Below, one piece after another: positions 49,758 to 57,194 of a DNA stretch of 64,000 bases. A model generated the notes under the pieces. That model did no database searches. It had not been told where the DNA came from and saw nothing but the letters and a program-made list of their open reading frames with translations. This DNA is from a virus, in the IMG/VR virus record IMGVR_UViG_3300044833_000114, positions 1 to 64,000 of that record; one strand, written 5' to 3'. Each line of letters starts with the position of its first letter. Position 1 is the stretch's first letter. The translations under genes and the position numbers were made by a program.

Positions 49758-49978
49758 CTTCCCTCCGCTCTATTTCGTTCGAACTCTGCTTGCTCATCCC
49801 AAAACTTGTCTCCGCAATCGCACGGCACATACTTTAAATGTTCAATACCGTCGCAGCATGGGCAGTTGGGAATCGGCCACCGGGCGGCTTTCGGGTCTCC
49901 CTTGGCACCGCACTCGCAGTCGGCGGGGTTGCCGGTCGGCGGAGTGAAGTGGCTGTAAACTATTTTCTTATGCGACAT
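49754..49978 (-). CDS. Small multi-Cys protein
   Basis: A 74-aa protein from ATG 49978. Six or more Cys in ADCECGAKG, NCPCCDGIE and PCDCGDKFW form two probable zinc sites. An upstream, much longer reading frame is not used since this ATG has a fair GGAGGGAG ten bases ahead and the longer part is Arg-rich shadow sequence. Confidence 0.6.
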   Translation of the reverse strand: MSHKKIVYSHFTPPTGNPADCECGAKGDPKAARWPIPNCPCCDGIEHLKYVPCDCGDKFWDEQAEFERNRAEGR

Positions 49979-49983
49979 TAGCT

Positions 49984-50448
49984 TTATCTCCCTCCTTCGA
50001 ATACGTTCGGATCTTTGAAGTGGCCGTCGACGACCGAGACGAACTCGAAGACGCCGTGCGGGTCGTTGCTGCCCTCGAAGCTGATCATCTCCACCTGGCT
50101 CAGGTAGTTCGTCGGGCAGGTGTGCTCGTCGTAGAAGTACCGCTGGTGTTCGACGTACTTTTCCTTCGAGTCCTTCTGGCTGTGTGCGTACTTCCACGCA
50201 TTCAGCGTCAAGATGATCGGCGGTTTCGTTCTAGACTTGAGCGTGACCGTCACCGGAGTCTCGACCTCACCGGTTGGGGTAAGCTTGAACATCCGCTCGC
50301 CGACTCGAGTCACGTTGAAATAATTGTGGCACTCGGGGCACGCCCAGGATCCGACCTTCTGACCAACCTTGATATGGCTGACAGCGAAGTCATGTTTCTT
50401 GCACGACGGGCAGGTCACGAATAGTTTTTCTTTAGCTCGTACGATCAT
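49984..50448 (-). CDS. Zinc-ribbon protein
   Basis: A 154-aa protein, ATG 50448 behind GAGGAGAAACA. CPSCKKHDF and ACPECHNYF (~13-45) form a zinc ribbon of the transcription-factor type; the rest is beta-rich then charged. Likely a nucleic-acid-binding regulator, but not recognised. Confidence 0.6.
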   Translation of the reverse strand: MIVRAKEKLFVTCPSCKKHDFAVSHIKVGQKVGSWACPECHNYFNVTRVGERMFKLTPTGEVETPVTVTLKSRTKPPIILTLNAWKYAHSQKDSKEKYVEHQRYFYDEHTCPTNYLSQVEMISFEGSNDPHGVFEFVSVVDGHFKDPNVFEGGR

Positions 50449-50710
50449 TGTTTCTCCTCGGATACCGAATGTCGTCATCTCCCATGCTCTTACCGGTGCC
50501 GTCGGGCTTAACCCATCCGCGCCCGTCCCGATAGTCGATCTTCCCTGCGTAGACGTCTTCCTCTTGCTGCGGAGTCATCCGCATGCCTGGGCAGTCCGTT
50601 GGCAGTGACCCTTCGGCGCCGCCGCAGACGCTGCACAGAAAAAGATTGCAGAGGTTGCAACCGTACGGCTCACCGCATCTTCCGTTGCACCTTGCTCGTG
50701 TGTGTTCCAT
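50432..50710 (-). CDS. Multi-Cys protein
   Basis: A 92-aa protein from ATG 50710 (GGGAGAGGTT). Eight Cys within ~45 residues (RCNGRCGEPYGCNLCNLF, CSVCGGAEGS and TDCPG) could bind two zinc ions. It overlaps the next gene by 17 nt. A hairpin terminator lies just upstream. Confidence 0.6.
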   Translation of the reverse strand: MEHTRARCNGRCGEPYGCNLCNLFLCSVCGGAEGSLPTDCPGMRMTPQQEEDVYAGKIDYRDGRGWVKPDGTGKSMGDDDIRYPRRNNDRTS

Positions 50711-50720
50711 AACCTCTCCC

Positions 50721-50781
50721 AAAAATTTAGAGAGGCGCGTCTAACATAGATTGCGGGGTGCCCGCCCCACACGCGCCTCTC
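50721..50781 (-). terminator. Rho-independent terminator after helicase gene
   Basis: On the minus strand, GAGAGGCGCGT (50771-50781) pairs with ACGCGCCTCTC (50730-50740), with an inner GGGG/CCCC pairing, and is followed by TAAATTTTT. It ends the SNF2 helicase transcript 28 bases after its stop. Confidence 0.75.
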
Positions 50782-50809
50782 CTACTGCTTGGGCTGGACT
50801 GAGTGTAAA

Positions 50810-52912
50810 TCATTGATCACTGGACTTCACTCCATAGACCCCGGCCCCAAACAAAACTTCTTGCGGCAGTTGTCGATGATAGAGTCGAATCATCTTCTGA
50901 CCGATCTTGAACATCTTGTCGGACAGTGACGTCTTCCCTGCTAGAATCTTTCCAAAGTTCGTGTCTCGTTTGTTGAAGCCGCACCCATCTTGATCTTGGG
51001 CTCCGTCGCACGAGGCTGCCAGCATGCGCAGCCCGCGGAGGACGGCTTGCTCTTGCTCGTCGGTGAAGGTTCGCGTTGCTGCCACAATGTCTTGCACCGT
51101 CTCTGGTCTAATGGGGTCGGTGAACGATTCGGGAAGAGAACCGAACTCGGGCTCGACGCGCATCTTCTCCAGCTCTTCCCGTGTGACGAAGCGACGCGGG
51201 ATCGTGCCCGGGATGTGCGTGGGTGGTGGCGTCGGGATAATATCGACGACCCTGAACTCCGGCGCCTTGATCTCCGCCGGCAGCGTGTCTAAGGCCTTGT
51301 CGATTACTTCTTGCTTGTCGATGATGATCTGGGCCATGCGTTCATCGAGCGAACCCTCGAGCACCAGGTGGCGTACGAAGACGGTGTCGGTCTGGCCTAT
51401 TCTGTGGCAGCGATCTTCGGCTTGACTAACGTTACCCGGGACCCAGTCGAGCTCACCGAATATGACGGTAGACGAAGCAGTGAGCGTAATGCCAACGCCC
51501 GCTGCGCGTATAGTTCCAATAAATACTTTGCAAGTTGGGTCCGACTGAAATCTGTCAACAGCCGCTTGCCTGTCTTCGTTCTTGCTGCGACCGTCAATAT
51601 GAACAGCGGAATTCCCAAAGGCAGAAACAAGAGCATCCACGACCTCGTAGTGATGCACGAAGATGCAAACTTTTTCCAGCTCCTCAAGCGCGCTTTCAAC
51701 GTGCTCCACGATGAAGGGGATCTTAGCGACGGCCACTTCCTTTCGTACCTGAGATAGCTGCGCGAAAGCTGGTGTTTCAAAATCCCCGTCAGCAATAGAA
51801 TCTTTGTACTCCTCATACGTTTGCTTTTCCTTTTCGAGAATGTCTTCGAGGCCTTTGGACTCGAGCACCAGGACCTGACGGCGCTTCGGTGGAAGCTCTT
51901 TCAGCACATCCCTCTTGAGACGACGAACCATGAACAAGGAACGCATACGCTCCTGCAGGTCATCCAGGTTGGAGGCGCCGCTGAAGTCCCACCCGAACTT
52001 GTGCTTGAATGCACCGCAGTACTTCTTGGCGTAAGCGAAGAAGTCTTTCTCGAAGCCCGGTGCGAGTGCCGAGATGATCGGCCAAAGTTCCTTTGGGCGG
52101 TTTACGATCGGCGTACCCGTTAGGAAGATTCGCCGCTGGGCTTTGATAGGTGTGATCTCCGGCTTCACTCCGATGACGTTGCCTTCCTCGTCTTTTATTT
52201 TTGATTCCTTGCGCCCGAAGATCTCCTGAGCTCGAGCCGTCTTGGGGTTCTTAACCATATGAGCTTCGTCGACGATCAGAACGTGCCATTCGGTCTTGCG
52301 GATGTCTTCCTGCCACTTGTGCAGCAACTCGTAGTTGAGAACCACGACGTCAGACGTGGGGAATTTCTTGGTGGTGGGCTTCACGATTTCGACCGACAAG
52401 TTCTTCGTGTCCCACTTCGTGAACTCGCGTCGCCAGTTCAGCTTGAGCGACGCGGGGCAGATGACGAGGACCGACCGCGCGTGGGGGTCGGCGTTGACAG
52501 TGCCGATGGCTTGGATTGTTTTTCCCAATCCCATCTCGTCACCGAAAAGAGTGTCTTTATGCTGAGTAGCATATGCAATTCCTCCCCGTTGGTAGGGGAG
52601 ATAATCAAGGCTGGGTGGATGGGGAATTTCGATTGCCGCATCGACTGACCTTGATGCCGCGATGGCTGCGAGACGACCTGCTTCAAACTCTTCAAACTTG
52701 GCTTTAGCTTCGGGAGAGATAGTCGGAGCAAGTGGGCGAAGTCCGGCGAGGCGCTGCGTGGCTGGGGTGCAGTACCACCGTTGTTGGTCCTTTGGTTTCT
52801 CCCAGTCGAATTTGAATCCGAATTGCTTGAGCGTTTCTTTGTGGTCATAGGTATCCCGCGTCCCTGGCGCATCTTCGACTTCGAAGCGATCGTTTTGCCA
52901 CACGATTCTCAT
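50810..52912 (-). CDS. SNF2-family helicase (SMARCAL1/HARP-like)
   Basis: A 700-aa protein. Motif I GDEMGLGKT (~122), Walker B DEAH (VDEAHMVKN ~214), motif III LTGTPIVNR, motif V and motif VI RCHRIGQTDTV are all present in the order of SNF2 ATPases. The first ~100 residues hold a small FKFDWEKPKDQQRWYCT-type domain, like HARP-related annealing helicases. Phage homologues may act in fork reversal or DNA annealing. Start ATG 52912. Confidence 0.9.
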   Translation of the reverse strand: MRIVWQNDRFEVEDAPGTRDTYDHKETLKQFGFKFDWEKPKDQQRWYCTPATQRLAGLRPLAPTISPEAKAKFEEFEAGRLAAIAASRSVDAAIEIPHPPSLDYLPYQRGGIAYATQHKDTLFGDEMGLGKTIQAIGTVNADPHARSVLVICPASLKLNWRREFTKWDTKNLSVEIVKPTTKKFPTSDVVVLNYELLHKWQEDIRKTEWHVLIVDEAHMVKNPKTARAQEIFGRKESKIKDEEGNVIGVKPEITPIKAQRRIFLTGTPIVNRPKELWPIISALAPGFEKDFFAYAKKYCGAFKHKFGWDFSGASNLDDLQERMRSLFMVRRLKRDVLKELPPKRRQVLVLESKGLEDILEKEKQTYEEYKDSIADGDFETPAFAQLSQVRKEVAVAKIPFIVEHVESALEELEKVCIFVHHYEVVDALVSAFGNSAVHIDGRSKNEDRQAAVDRFQSDPTCKVFIGTIRAAGVGITLTASSTVIFGELDWVPGNVSQAEDRCHRIGQTDTVFVRHLVLEGSLDERMAQIIIDKQEVIDKALDTLPAEIKAPEFRVVDIIPTPPPTHIPGTIPRRFVTREELEKMRVEPEFGSLPESFTDPIRPETVQDIVAATRTFTDEQEQAVLRGLRMLAASCDGAQDQDGCGFNKRDTNFGKILAGKTSLSDKMFKIGQKMIRLYHRQLPQEVLFGAGVYGVKSSDQ

Positions 52913-52918
52913 TTGATT

Positions 52919-52947
52919 AGTATACCTCCTTTATGACGTAATGTCAA
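52919..52947 (-). promoter_or_regulatory. Strong sigma70 promoter at helicase start
   Basis: TTGACA (52942-52947), 17-base spacer, TATACT (52919-52924). The predicted start of transcription is about 7 bases after the -10, at or next to the ATG (52912), implying a leaderless mRNA. The ribosome binding site AAAGGAGG lies in the spacer and would serve only read-through transcripts. An AACGTTTGACATT unit overlaps the -35 box. Confidence 0.6.
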
Positions 52948-53177
52948 ACGTTATCTTCGAACGTGTCGAGATCCATGACAAACGTTTCCCAGGCCTTCGT
53001 TTGGTAGATGATTGAAGACGTTGATTGTTCGTCGTCCCAAATAATTGTAGCGCCACCGGCAACGTGATCGCCGATGGTTCCGTAACTGTAGCCTTCATCT
53101 TCGGGCTGCATATTGAGTCGAACGCGCGCGCCCTTGGGGAGTTCTACCAGTTGCTCTAGCGTCAAGATTTGTACCAA
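52944..53177 (-). CDS. Hypothetical protein
   Basis: A 77-aa protein from TTG 53177 with GGAG about ten bases upstream; overlaps the upstream gene by 16 nt. Beta-rich, acidic C-terminus (VMDLDTFEDNV). Resembles a small SH3-like barrel (LPKGARVRLNMQPEDEGYSY) but no family assigned. Confidence 0.55.
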   Translation of the reverse strand: MVQILTLEQLVELPKGARVRLNMQPEDEGYSYGTIGDHVAGGATIIWDDEQSTSSIIYQTKAWETFVMDLDTFEDNV

Positions 53178-53356
53178 TACTCATAAACTCCGCCGCCACG
53201 ACCTCCAGCAGCCATATCTGCGTAGACTTTAAACCTCCAACGCTGTCCGCACCGGGCGCACCTCACTCGGTGCCAATCGCCGTCCCAGTTTTCAAAGCGG
53301 GGCGTGAAACCTGGGCAGCGAAACAGACGGTGGAAAAATAAGAGCACCTTCTTCAA
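53162..53356 (-). CDS. Small zinc-ribbon protein
   Basis: A 64-aa protein from TTG 53356 behind AAAGGAGAAACA. RCPGFTPRFENWDGDWHRVR followed by CARCGQRWRF forms a likely zinc ribbon, with one CxxC clear. An RGGGVYEYWYKS tail. Unknown. Confidence 0.55.
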   Translation of the reverse strand: MKKVLLFFHRLFRCPGFTPRFENWDGDWHRVRCARCGQRWRFKVYADMAAGGRGGGVYEYWYKS

Positions 53357-53385
53357 TGTTTCTCCTTTGAAACACCGGGGGACAG

Positions 53386-53410
53386 GAAGGGGAGAGATCT
53401 ACTCCCCTTC
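53386..53410. terminator. Perfect 9-bp hairpin, terminator-like
   Basis: GAAGGGGAG and CTCCCCTTC with a 7-base loop lie in the 62-bp gap between two minus-strand genes. The plus side is flanked by AAAATATTTT; the minus side has no T-run. Possibly a transcript-end or leader hairpin; not a member of the TTGGG element family. Confidence 0.45.
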
Positions 53411-53418
53411 AAAATATT

Positions 53419-53655
53419 TTAAGAACGGGCTCCGCGGCGAATACAAATACAGTCATTGCAGAGAAAACCGTCTTCGGCGACTTTTCGTCCACATCCGTCT
53501 GCGCAAAATGCCTTGTACTGCGCTTCTCTGACTTCACGCTGCATCGTGGTGCGGACTAACTTGGCTTCGCGCAGTGTGCTGTAAACATCGACCAGCTTTC
53601 CGTCCGGGTAAAGAACTTCGTAGCCCCAAGTTTCGCGCTTTTTGATGGTGAACAT
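53419..53655 (-). CDS. Small protein with C-terminal zinc motif
   Basis: A 78-aa protein. The N-terminus (TIKKRETWGYEVLYPDGKLV) looks like a small beta/alpha domain; the end holds FCADGCGRKVAEDGFLCNDC, a four-Cys zinc site. Unknown. Confidence 0.6.
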   Translation of the reverse strand: MFTIKKRETWGYEVLYPDGKLVDVYSTLREAKLVRTTMQREVREAQYKAFCADGCGRKVAEDGFLCNDCICIRRGARS

Positions 53656-53657
53656 TT

Positions 53658-53993
53658 TTATTGTTTGACGCTCCGTCTTGATATTTCTAGCGGCGGGGGG
53701 ACTTCACGCCGCGGAGCAAAGGCTCCTGTTTGTAGAAAATAGTCAGACATTTGTTTAAGTCTTGTGCCGGCCTCCTCGATGTCGCGGCGCCTTTGTTCCT
53801 CAGAAATATTTGAACGCGACGTCAGCGCCTGGAGGAAGGTCTGCATACCGCCGAGCATTACAACCTGATTGACTTTCCTTTTGATCATGATGGATGACAG
53901 GGATCTTGCTACTTCTTCGATGGCCTGGGCTAACTCAGAATCCGAAATATTGCCGTATTCTGAGTCAGCCAACAACGTGCTGGGATCGTTCAT
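53658..53993 (-). CDS. Hypothetical helical protein
   Basis: A 111-aa, mostly helical protein (SDSELAQAIEEVARSLSSIM) with an acidic N-terminus and a Pro/Arg-rich end. No Cys. Two bases upstream of the next gene's stop. Not recognised. Confidence 0.6.
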   Translation of the reverse strand: MNDPSTLLADSEYGNISDSELAQAIEEVARSLSSIMIKRKVNQVVMLGGMQTFLQALTSRSNISEEQRRRDIEEAGTRLKQMSDYFLQTGAFAPRREVPPPLEISRRSVKQ

Positions 53994-54023
53994 TTAGGGC
54001 CCGGGCGCGGGACTTACTCCTTT

Positions 54024-54425
54024 TTACTTCCTTTCGTGCATAGCCGCAGTTTCGTGATCGACTACGAAGAAGCGACGCGCATCCTTTCCACCCGGGGACA
54101 GCAAAGTATATTTCTTGTCGTACCCGTGCAGTTTGAACTGGTATCTAATTCGAGCCACAAACCTCTTGGGTGGCATCTCCTTGCCGTCAGGACCTACGAG
54201 TTTCTCAGGAATTGCAATCTCCAAAGCTTCGGATGGAGCTAACCCACCCTCCATTCCTTTCACGATATCGAGCCAGACCGGCATCGCCAAAAGAGCCGCT
54301 GGGGTTCCATGTCCTCTCCCCGTCGGTGGTAGCGCCGAACGGGAAATCTTGCGAACCGTGGGGCCGTCGATACTTGCGGTGTGAATAGTCTTATCTTCCT
54401 TCTTACGCATCGTGTGTTTCACCAT
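54024..54425 (-). CDS. Hypothetical protein
   Basis: A 133-aa basic protein from ATG 54425 (AGGAAAG). A helical middle (MPVWLDIVKGMEGGLAPSEA) and a beta-rich C-terminus (RRFFVVDHETAAMHERK). It lies directly downstream of a promoter and a 7-bp dyad, hinting at regulated expression. Not recognised. Confidence 0.6.
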   Translation of the reverse strand: MVKHTMRKKEDKTIHTASIDGPTVRKISRSALPPTGRGHGTPAALLAMPVWLDIVKGMEGGLAPSEALEIAIPEKLVGPDGKEMPPKRFVARIRYQFKLHGYDKKYTLLSPGGKDARRFFVVDHETAAMHERK

Positions 54426-54432
54426 CTTTCCT

Positions 54433-54455
54433 GTTCTCGTCTTATCGTCGAGAAC
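54433..54455 (-). promoter_or_regulatory. 7-bp dyad, operator candidate
   Basis: GTTCTCG (54433-54439) and CGAGAAC (54449-54455) flank a 9-base centre. It lies between a promoter-like pair and the ATG at 54425, so a bound repressor could block transcription. Confidence 0.4.
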
Positions 54456-54464
54456 ATTTGTGCC

Positions 54465-54494
54465 ATCCTACGCCTCCCGTCTTCCGTATGTCAA
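54465..54494 (-). promoter_or_regulatory. Sigma70-like promoter
   Basis: TTGACA (54489-54494), 18-base spacer, TAGGAT (54465-54470). It overlaps the 3' end of the 57-aa gene and points at the gene at 54425. Confidence 0.5.
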
Positions 54495-54664
54495 GCGACC
54501 GTTGTGACGGTATTAGCACCTCCATTGGCACAACCCCAACATGCGGGTTTGAATGCTCCGTCTTTGTCCTTCAGTGCATAACCCGGATATTCCCCTTCGC
54601 AGAAGAAACACTTATCGTCATTCGCTGCGGCCCACGCCGCTCCTTCTGACTTCGTATCTGACAT
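54491..54664 (-). CDS. 57-residue zinc-ribbon protein
   Basis: From ATG 54664 (ACGGAGAATCG). CFFCEGEYPGY and ACWGCANGG give a four-Cys site. Embedded in an otherwise plain gap of ~230 bp before the next gene. Unknown. Confidence 0.55.
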   Translation of the reverse strand: MSDTKSEGAAWAAANDDKCFFCEGEYPGYALKDKDGAFKPACWGCANGGANTVTTVA

Positions 54665-54742
54665 CGATTCTCCGTTTCATTGATCATGTGCTCTAGATAC
54701 AGTGTGCTCGCGATATACATTTGGTTCAACGTTACTGTCGTA

Positions 54743-54952
54743 CTAGTGTGCTTGGTACTTCCGGCTACGCAGCACCTCAACGCGTTCAATCTTCCACATC
54801 GACCGGCCACGGTCTGGAAAGGCTCCGTGCCATAGTTCTTGCAGAGCACGTTCGCGGGCCTGTTCCTCGTCCTCCGCAAACACGTCAACTTTACCGTCGT
54901 ACTGCTCGTAAAATCCTGGCGTCGAACGAATCCACACGCGATATTTGTTCAT
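54743..54952 (-). CDS. Small hypothetical protein
   Basis: A 69-aa protein; ATG 54952 behind AGAGGAGCTCGG. Alpha/beta (RVWIRSTPGFYEQYDGKVDV then EDEEQARERALQELWHG), like small phage proteins with a ferredoxin-like shape. Unknown. Confidence 0.55.
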   Translation of the reverse strand: MNKYRVWIRSTPGFYEQYDGKVDVFAEDEEQARERALQELWHGAFPDRGRSMWKIERVEVLRSRKYQAH

Positions 54953-55224
54953 CCGAGCTCCTCTTCTTTGAGCAGTTCGTCGACCCGAGCTTTCAACCAT
55001 TTGTCGAAACCAACTTGGTCGTACAGGCGTGAATGGCGACCATCAAAGAAGAAAAGTTCCGGCCTCTCCTTCTCGGCTTCGTTGATCCGACGTCTCATCC
55101 AAAGAATGAAGCCGCACATTTTGCCGCCGGGATACGCCTCCTCGTCACGGAGCAGAATGTCTTCCGGCTGCTCTCCGTGCGCCTTGGCGTAGAGCACATA
55201 CCTAGGATTGAAGTCTGTTGCCAC
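54949..55224 (-). CDS. Hypothetical protein
   Basis: A 91-aa protein; FGFILWMRRRINEAEKERPE-type helical middle (here MCGFILWMRRRINEAEKERP) and charged ends. ATGA overlap. Gene overlaps the next by 23 nt. Unknown. Confidence 0.6.
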   Translation of the reverse strand: MATDFNPRYVLYAKAHGEQPEDILLRDEEAYPGGKMCGFILWMRRRINEAEKERPELFFFDGRHSRLYDQVGFDKWLKARVDELLKEEELG

Positions 55225-55333
55225 TGTCGACCTCCTGGAGAATCTCTGCCATCATCTGCAGCTCGCAGTCCGTGCAGTACTGCACTTCGTCTTTGTCCAG
55301 TTCGCAGTCGCACATCCAGCATTTGTTTTCCAC
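55202..55333 (-). CDS. 43-residue zinc-ribbon protein
   Basis: From GTG 55333 behind GAGGAGAGACTA. Cys pattern NKCWMCDCELDKDEVQYCTD contains C-x2-C...C-x2-C, a zinc ribbon. It overlaps the next gene by 23 nt and shares its start with the stop of the upstream gene. Confidence 0.6.
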   Translation of the reverse strand: MENKCWMCDCELDKDEVQYCTDCELQMMAEILQEVDSGNRLQS

Positions 55334-55536
55334 TAGTCTCTCCTCGCGTTCGGGTCTTGTGAAAGATTCGCCAATGCTTCTCGGATATAGTACAGGGCAT
55401 CGTGCTCTGCGTCGTTTGAGTCTCCGTCGAGAGCGATGTCTGCCACATCGATCAAATGGTTCAGCTTCGTCAAAGTCAAAATCACTTTCTCGCCGGGTCT
55501 AGGTTCCCTTCCGAATTGATACTGACTCTTCGCCAT
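55333..55536 (-). CDS. Small hypothetical protein
   Basis: A 67-aa helical protein (TKLNHLIDVADIALDGDSND) with acidic centre and basic ends. Adjacent to its upstream gene without gap. Unknown. Confidence 0.6.
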   Translation of the reverse strand: MAKSQYQFGREPRPGEKVILTLTKLNHLIDVADIALDGDSNDAEHDALYYIREALANLSQDPNARRD

Positions 55537-55791
55537 CTACCCCTCCTCTGGTTCGTCGAACGGATCATCGTTACGATGTCCGTGTGCAGCGATGTTCGAA
55601 AGTTCCGTGGCCAGGTGGATGCGGACATGCTCTTCGAAAACATCAGACACAAACTCAGGAAGATTCTTGGCCTTTAGTCCGCGCTTCCCCACCGGAAACT
55701 CCCTCAAGACTTCTTCGGCGGCGGTGAGTGCCTTGTCTAGCACCTCAAGCTGATCGTCGTTCAAACTTAGAAACAAACCCTCTTTGCTCAT
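55537..55791 (-). CDS. Small acidic helical protein
   Basis: An 84-aa protein, LEVLDKALTAAEEVLREFPV and an acidic end (DDPFDEPEEG). No Cys. One base separates it from each neighbour. Unknown. Confidence 0.6.
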   Translation of the reverse strand: MSKEGLFLSLNDDQLEVLDKALTAAEEVLREFPVGKRGLKAKNLPEFVSDVFEEHVRIHLATELSNIAAHGHRNDDPFDEPEEG

Positions 55792-55956
55792 CTATTCCTC
55801 CTCGCTCAAAGACTCAATCAAGTCGTCTATCGCGTCGTCGATGCCGCGCAGTTCTCTGTCACAATCAGTTTTCAGGACGGCTGCGTGGATGGCTTTATCC
55901 ACAGCAACCTGCGCGACTTTGAGATTCCGAAGTACTTCCTTGGTGCTGTTCGTCAT
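55792..55956 (-). CDS. Small helical protein
   Basis: A 54-aa protein from ATG 55956. Helical, acidic (RELRGIDDAIDDLIESLSEE). No motif recognised; perfect junctions with both neighbours support coding. Confidence 0.55.
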   Translation of the reverse strand: MTNSTKEVLRNLKVAQVAVDKAIHAAVLKTDCDRELRGIDDAIDDLIESLSEEE

Positions 55957-55965
55957 CGATCCTCC

Positions 55966-56331
55966 TTAAATTGGAAAGCAGAGTGCGCCGCAGGACGGGC
56001 ACTCAACATCGGTGTAGACATCGCCCGGGGCTATTCGTTCCGACAAATCTTTTGCCGGGTTGAGTTGATTTTCGTAGAACTCGGTTTCGCAGTCTTGGCA
56101 GGCGTATAGCTTGCCTTCACCTTCCGGCAGCTTGATGAAGTCTCCGACGTGACCGGTCCATCGGCACTTGCAGGCCGCACCGGATTGTTCGTTCCACTCG
56201 TGATCTCCGTCCTCGACAACTGACCCTTCTGTCGTTAAGCCCACTTGCACATATGCCATGACGCTCAGCCGATCACCGCGCTTACAATTCGGGCACAGAT
56301 AGTTGAAGTCGTTTCCAAGATGTTCGCTCAT
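55966..56331 (-). CDS. Multi-zinc-ribbon protein
   Basis: A 121-aa protein from ATG 56331. Cys pairs in YLCPNCKRG, CKCRWTGH, YACQDCETE and VECPSCGALC could form two ribbons. Likely a nucleic-acid- or protein-binding adaptor; function unknown. Confidence 0.6.
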   Translation of the reverse strand: MSEHLGNDFNYLCPNCKRGDRLSVMAYVQVGLTTEGSVVEDGDHEWNEQSGAACKCRWTGHVGDFIKLPEGEGKLYACQDCETEFYENQLNPAKDLSERIAPGDVYTDVECPSCGALCFPI

Positions 56332-56558
56332 CAGTCTCTCGCCTCCTCGATGATTACGTTGTCCGCATTTGCGACCCACATGAGCAACTGCTCAGCCTCG
56401 TTGGCTTGTTCTAGGAACTGCTCGGAAAGGCTGCGGATTACTTTGTTTGACTTCGGTTCCAGTTCTCGAACGTTCTCTCTGAACTTGTCTCGCGCGATCT
56501 CCAGCGACAACTGCAAGAGACTTCGCTGGTCTTCTGTAAGTGCTACGCTGACGCTCAT
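56331..56558 (-). CDS. Helical protein
   Basis: A 75-aa protein from ATG 56558. Nearly all helix (QRSLLQLSLEIARDKFREN then QFLEQANEAEQLLMWVANAD). TGATG junction downstream and ATGA upstream. Unknown. Confidence 0.6.
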   Translation of the reverse strand: MSVSVALTEDQRSLLQLSLEIARDKFRENVRELEPKSNKVIRSLSEQFLEQANEAEQLLMWVANADNVIIEEARD

Positions 56559-56755
56559 ATTCCTACCTCCGCTCCCTGAGTCGCTTCCGCTTGTCGCATG
56601 TACATGTTCGTTGCGATTACGTCTCCGTCGCGCAGCCCTTCCGTTGCCAACGTCACCGACCAAAAATAGAGACTGTCGGTGTTGCCGCCTTCGGCGACAA
56701 TGCGCAGCAGCTCCGCGGCCTTCTTGATCACATCCTGACTCGTGTAGGTCTTCAT
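56555..56755 (-). CDS. Small hypothetical protein
   Basis: A 66-aa protein (YTSQDVIKKAAELLRIVAEG), helical with short strands. Unknown. Coupled to both neighbours by 4-nt overlaps. Confidence 0.6.
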   Translation of the reverse strand: MKTYTSQDVIKKAAELLRIVAEGGNTDSLYFWSVTLATEGLRDGDVIATNMYMRQAEATQGAEVGI

Positions 56756-57006
56756 CGGATCTGCACTCCTCTCATTTTGGTGTGGTCTTCGTCTTCAAAT
56801 TCGAAGTAGTCGATGTAGTAGCTTTTCTTTGGGTTATCGAAGTCGTACTTGTAGGTGTACATAGGGTGCTCTTTGACTTCGGTCGCAGGCACCGGGCCGT
56901 AGTCGCTGTCTGCGCGGAACACCGGCAGGCCCTGCGCTTCGATGCCTAGCTCCTGCAGATGGCGAACAAGTTCACCGACCGTTATTGGTTTTCCGCCTAA
57001 GCTCAT
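56752..57006 (-). CDS. Hypothetical protein
   Basis: An 84-aa protein from ATG 57006 (MSLGGKPITVGELVRHLQEL). A compact alpha/beta first half and an acidic/aromatic second half (KYDFDNPKKSYYIDYFEFED). The opening (TVGELVRHLQELG..LPVF.A.....Y.PV) resembles a small phage family seen in many tailed phages. Role unknown. Confidence 0.6.
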   Translation of the reverse strand: MSLGGKPITVGELVRHLQELGIEAQGLPVFRADSDYGPVPATEVKEHPMYTYKYDFDNPKKSYYIDYFEFEDEDHTKMRGVQIR

Positions 57007-57194
57007 GCTGCCACCAGCTTTCCGTCGACGATCTCGAACAGCCGCATCGTTCTTGGATCTCCCGGCACCGTTCGTGCGTTGACGTAGACTTTGCCGTTCT
57101 CGCACCAGGGGTAGGAGACAAGCTCCTTCCCCTGAACCATCGCGAACGGTTTCATTCCTTGTGCCACGAGTCGCTCACGCATGCTTAGGCTCAC
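57003..57194 (-). CDS. Small hypothetical protein
   Basis: A 63-aa protein from GTG 57194 behind GGAGGTGGCAGC, with a GTGA overlap with the upstream gene. LFEIVDGKLVAA ends it. Beta-rich. Unknown. Confidence 0.55.
   Translation of the reverse strand: MSLSMRERLVAQGMKPFAMVQGKELVSYPWCENGKVYVNARTVPGDPRTMRLFEIVDGKLVAA

Noticed and set aside
53386-53410. Possible eighth member of the E element family
   Set aside because: The hairpin is there but TTGGG..CCCG flanks and the loop pairing are absent.
54665-54742. Extra small gene or clear promoter in the gap near 54.7 kb
   Set aside because: A TTCAACGTT resembling the recurrent motif is present, but no convincing -10, RBS or coding frame.
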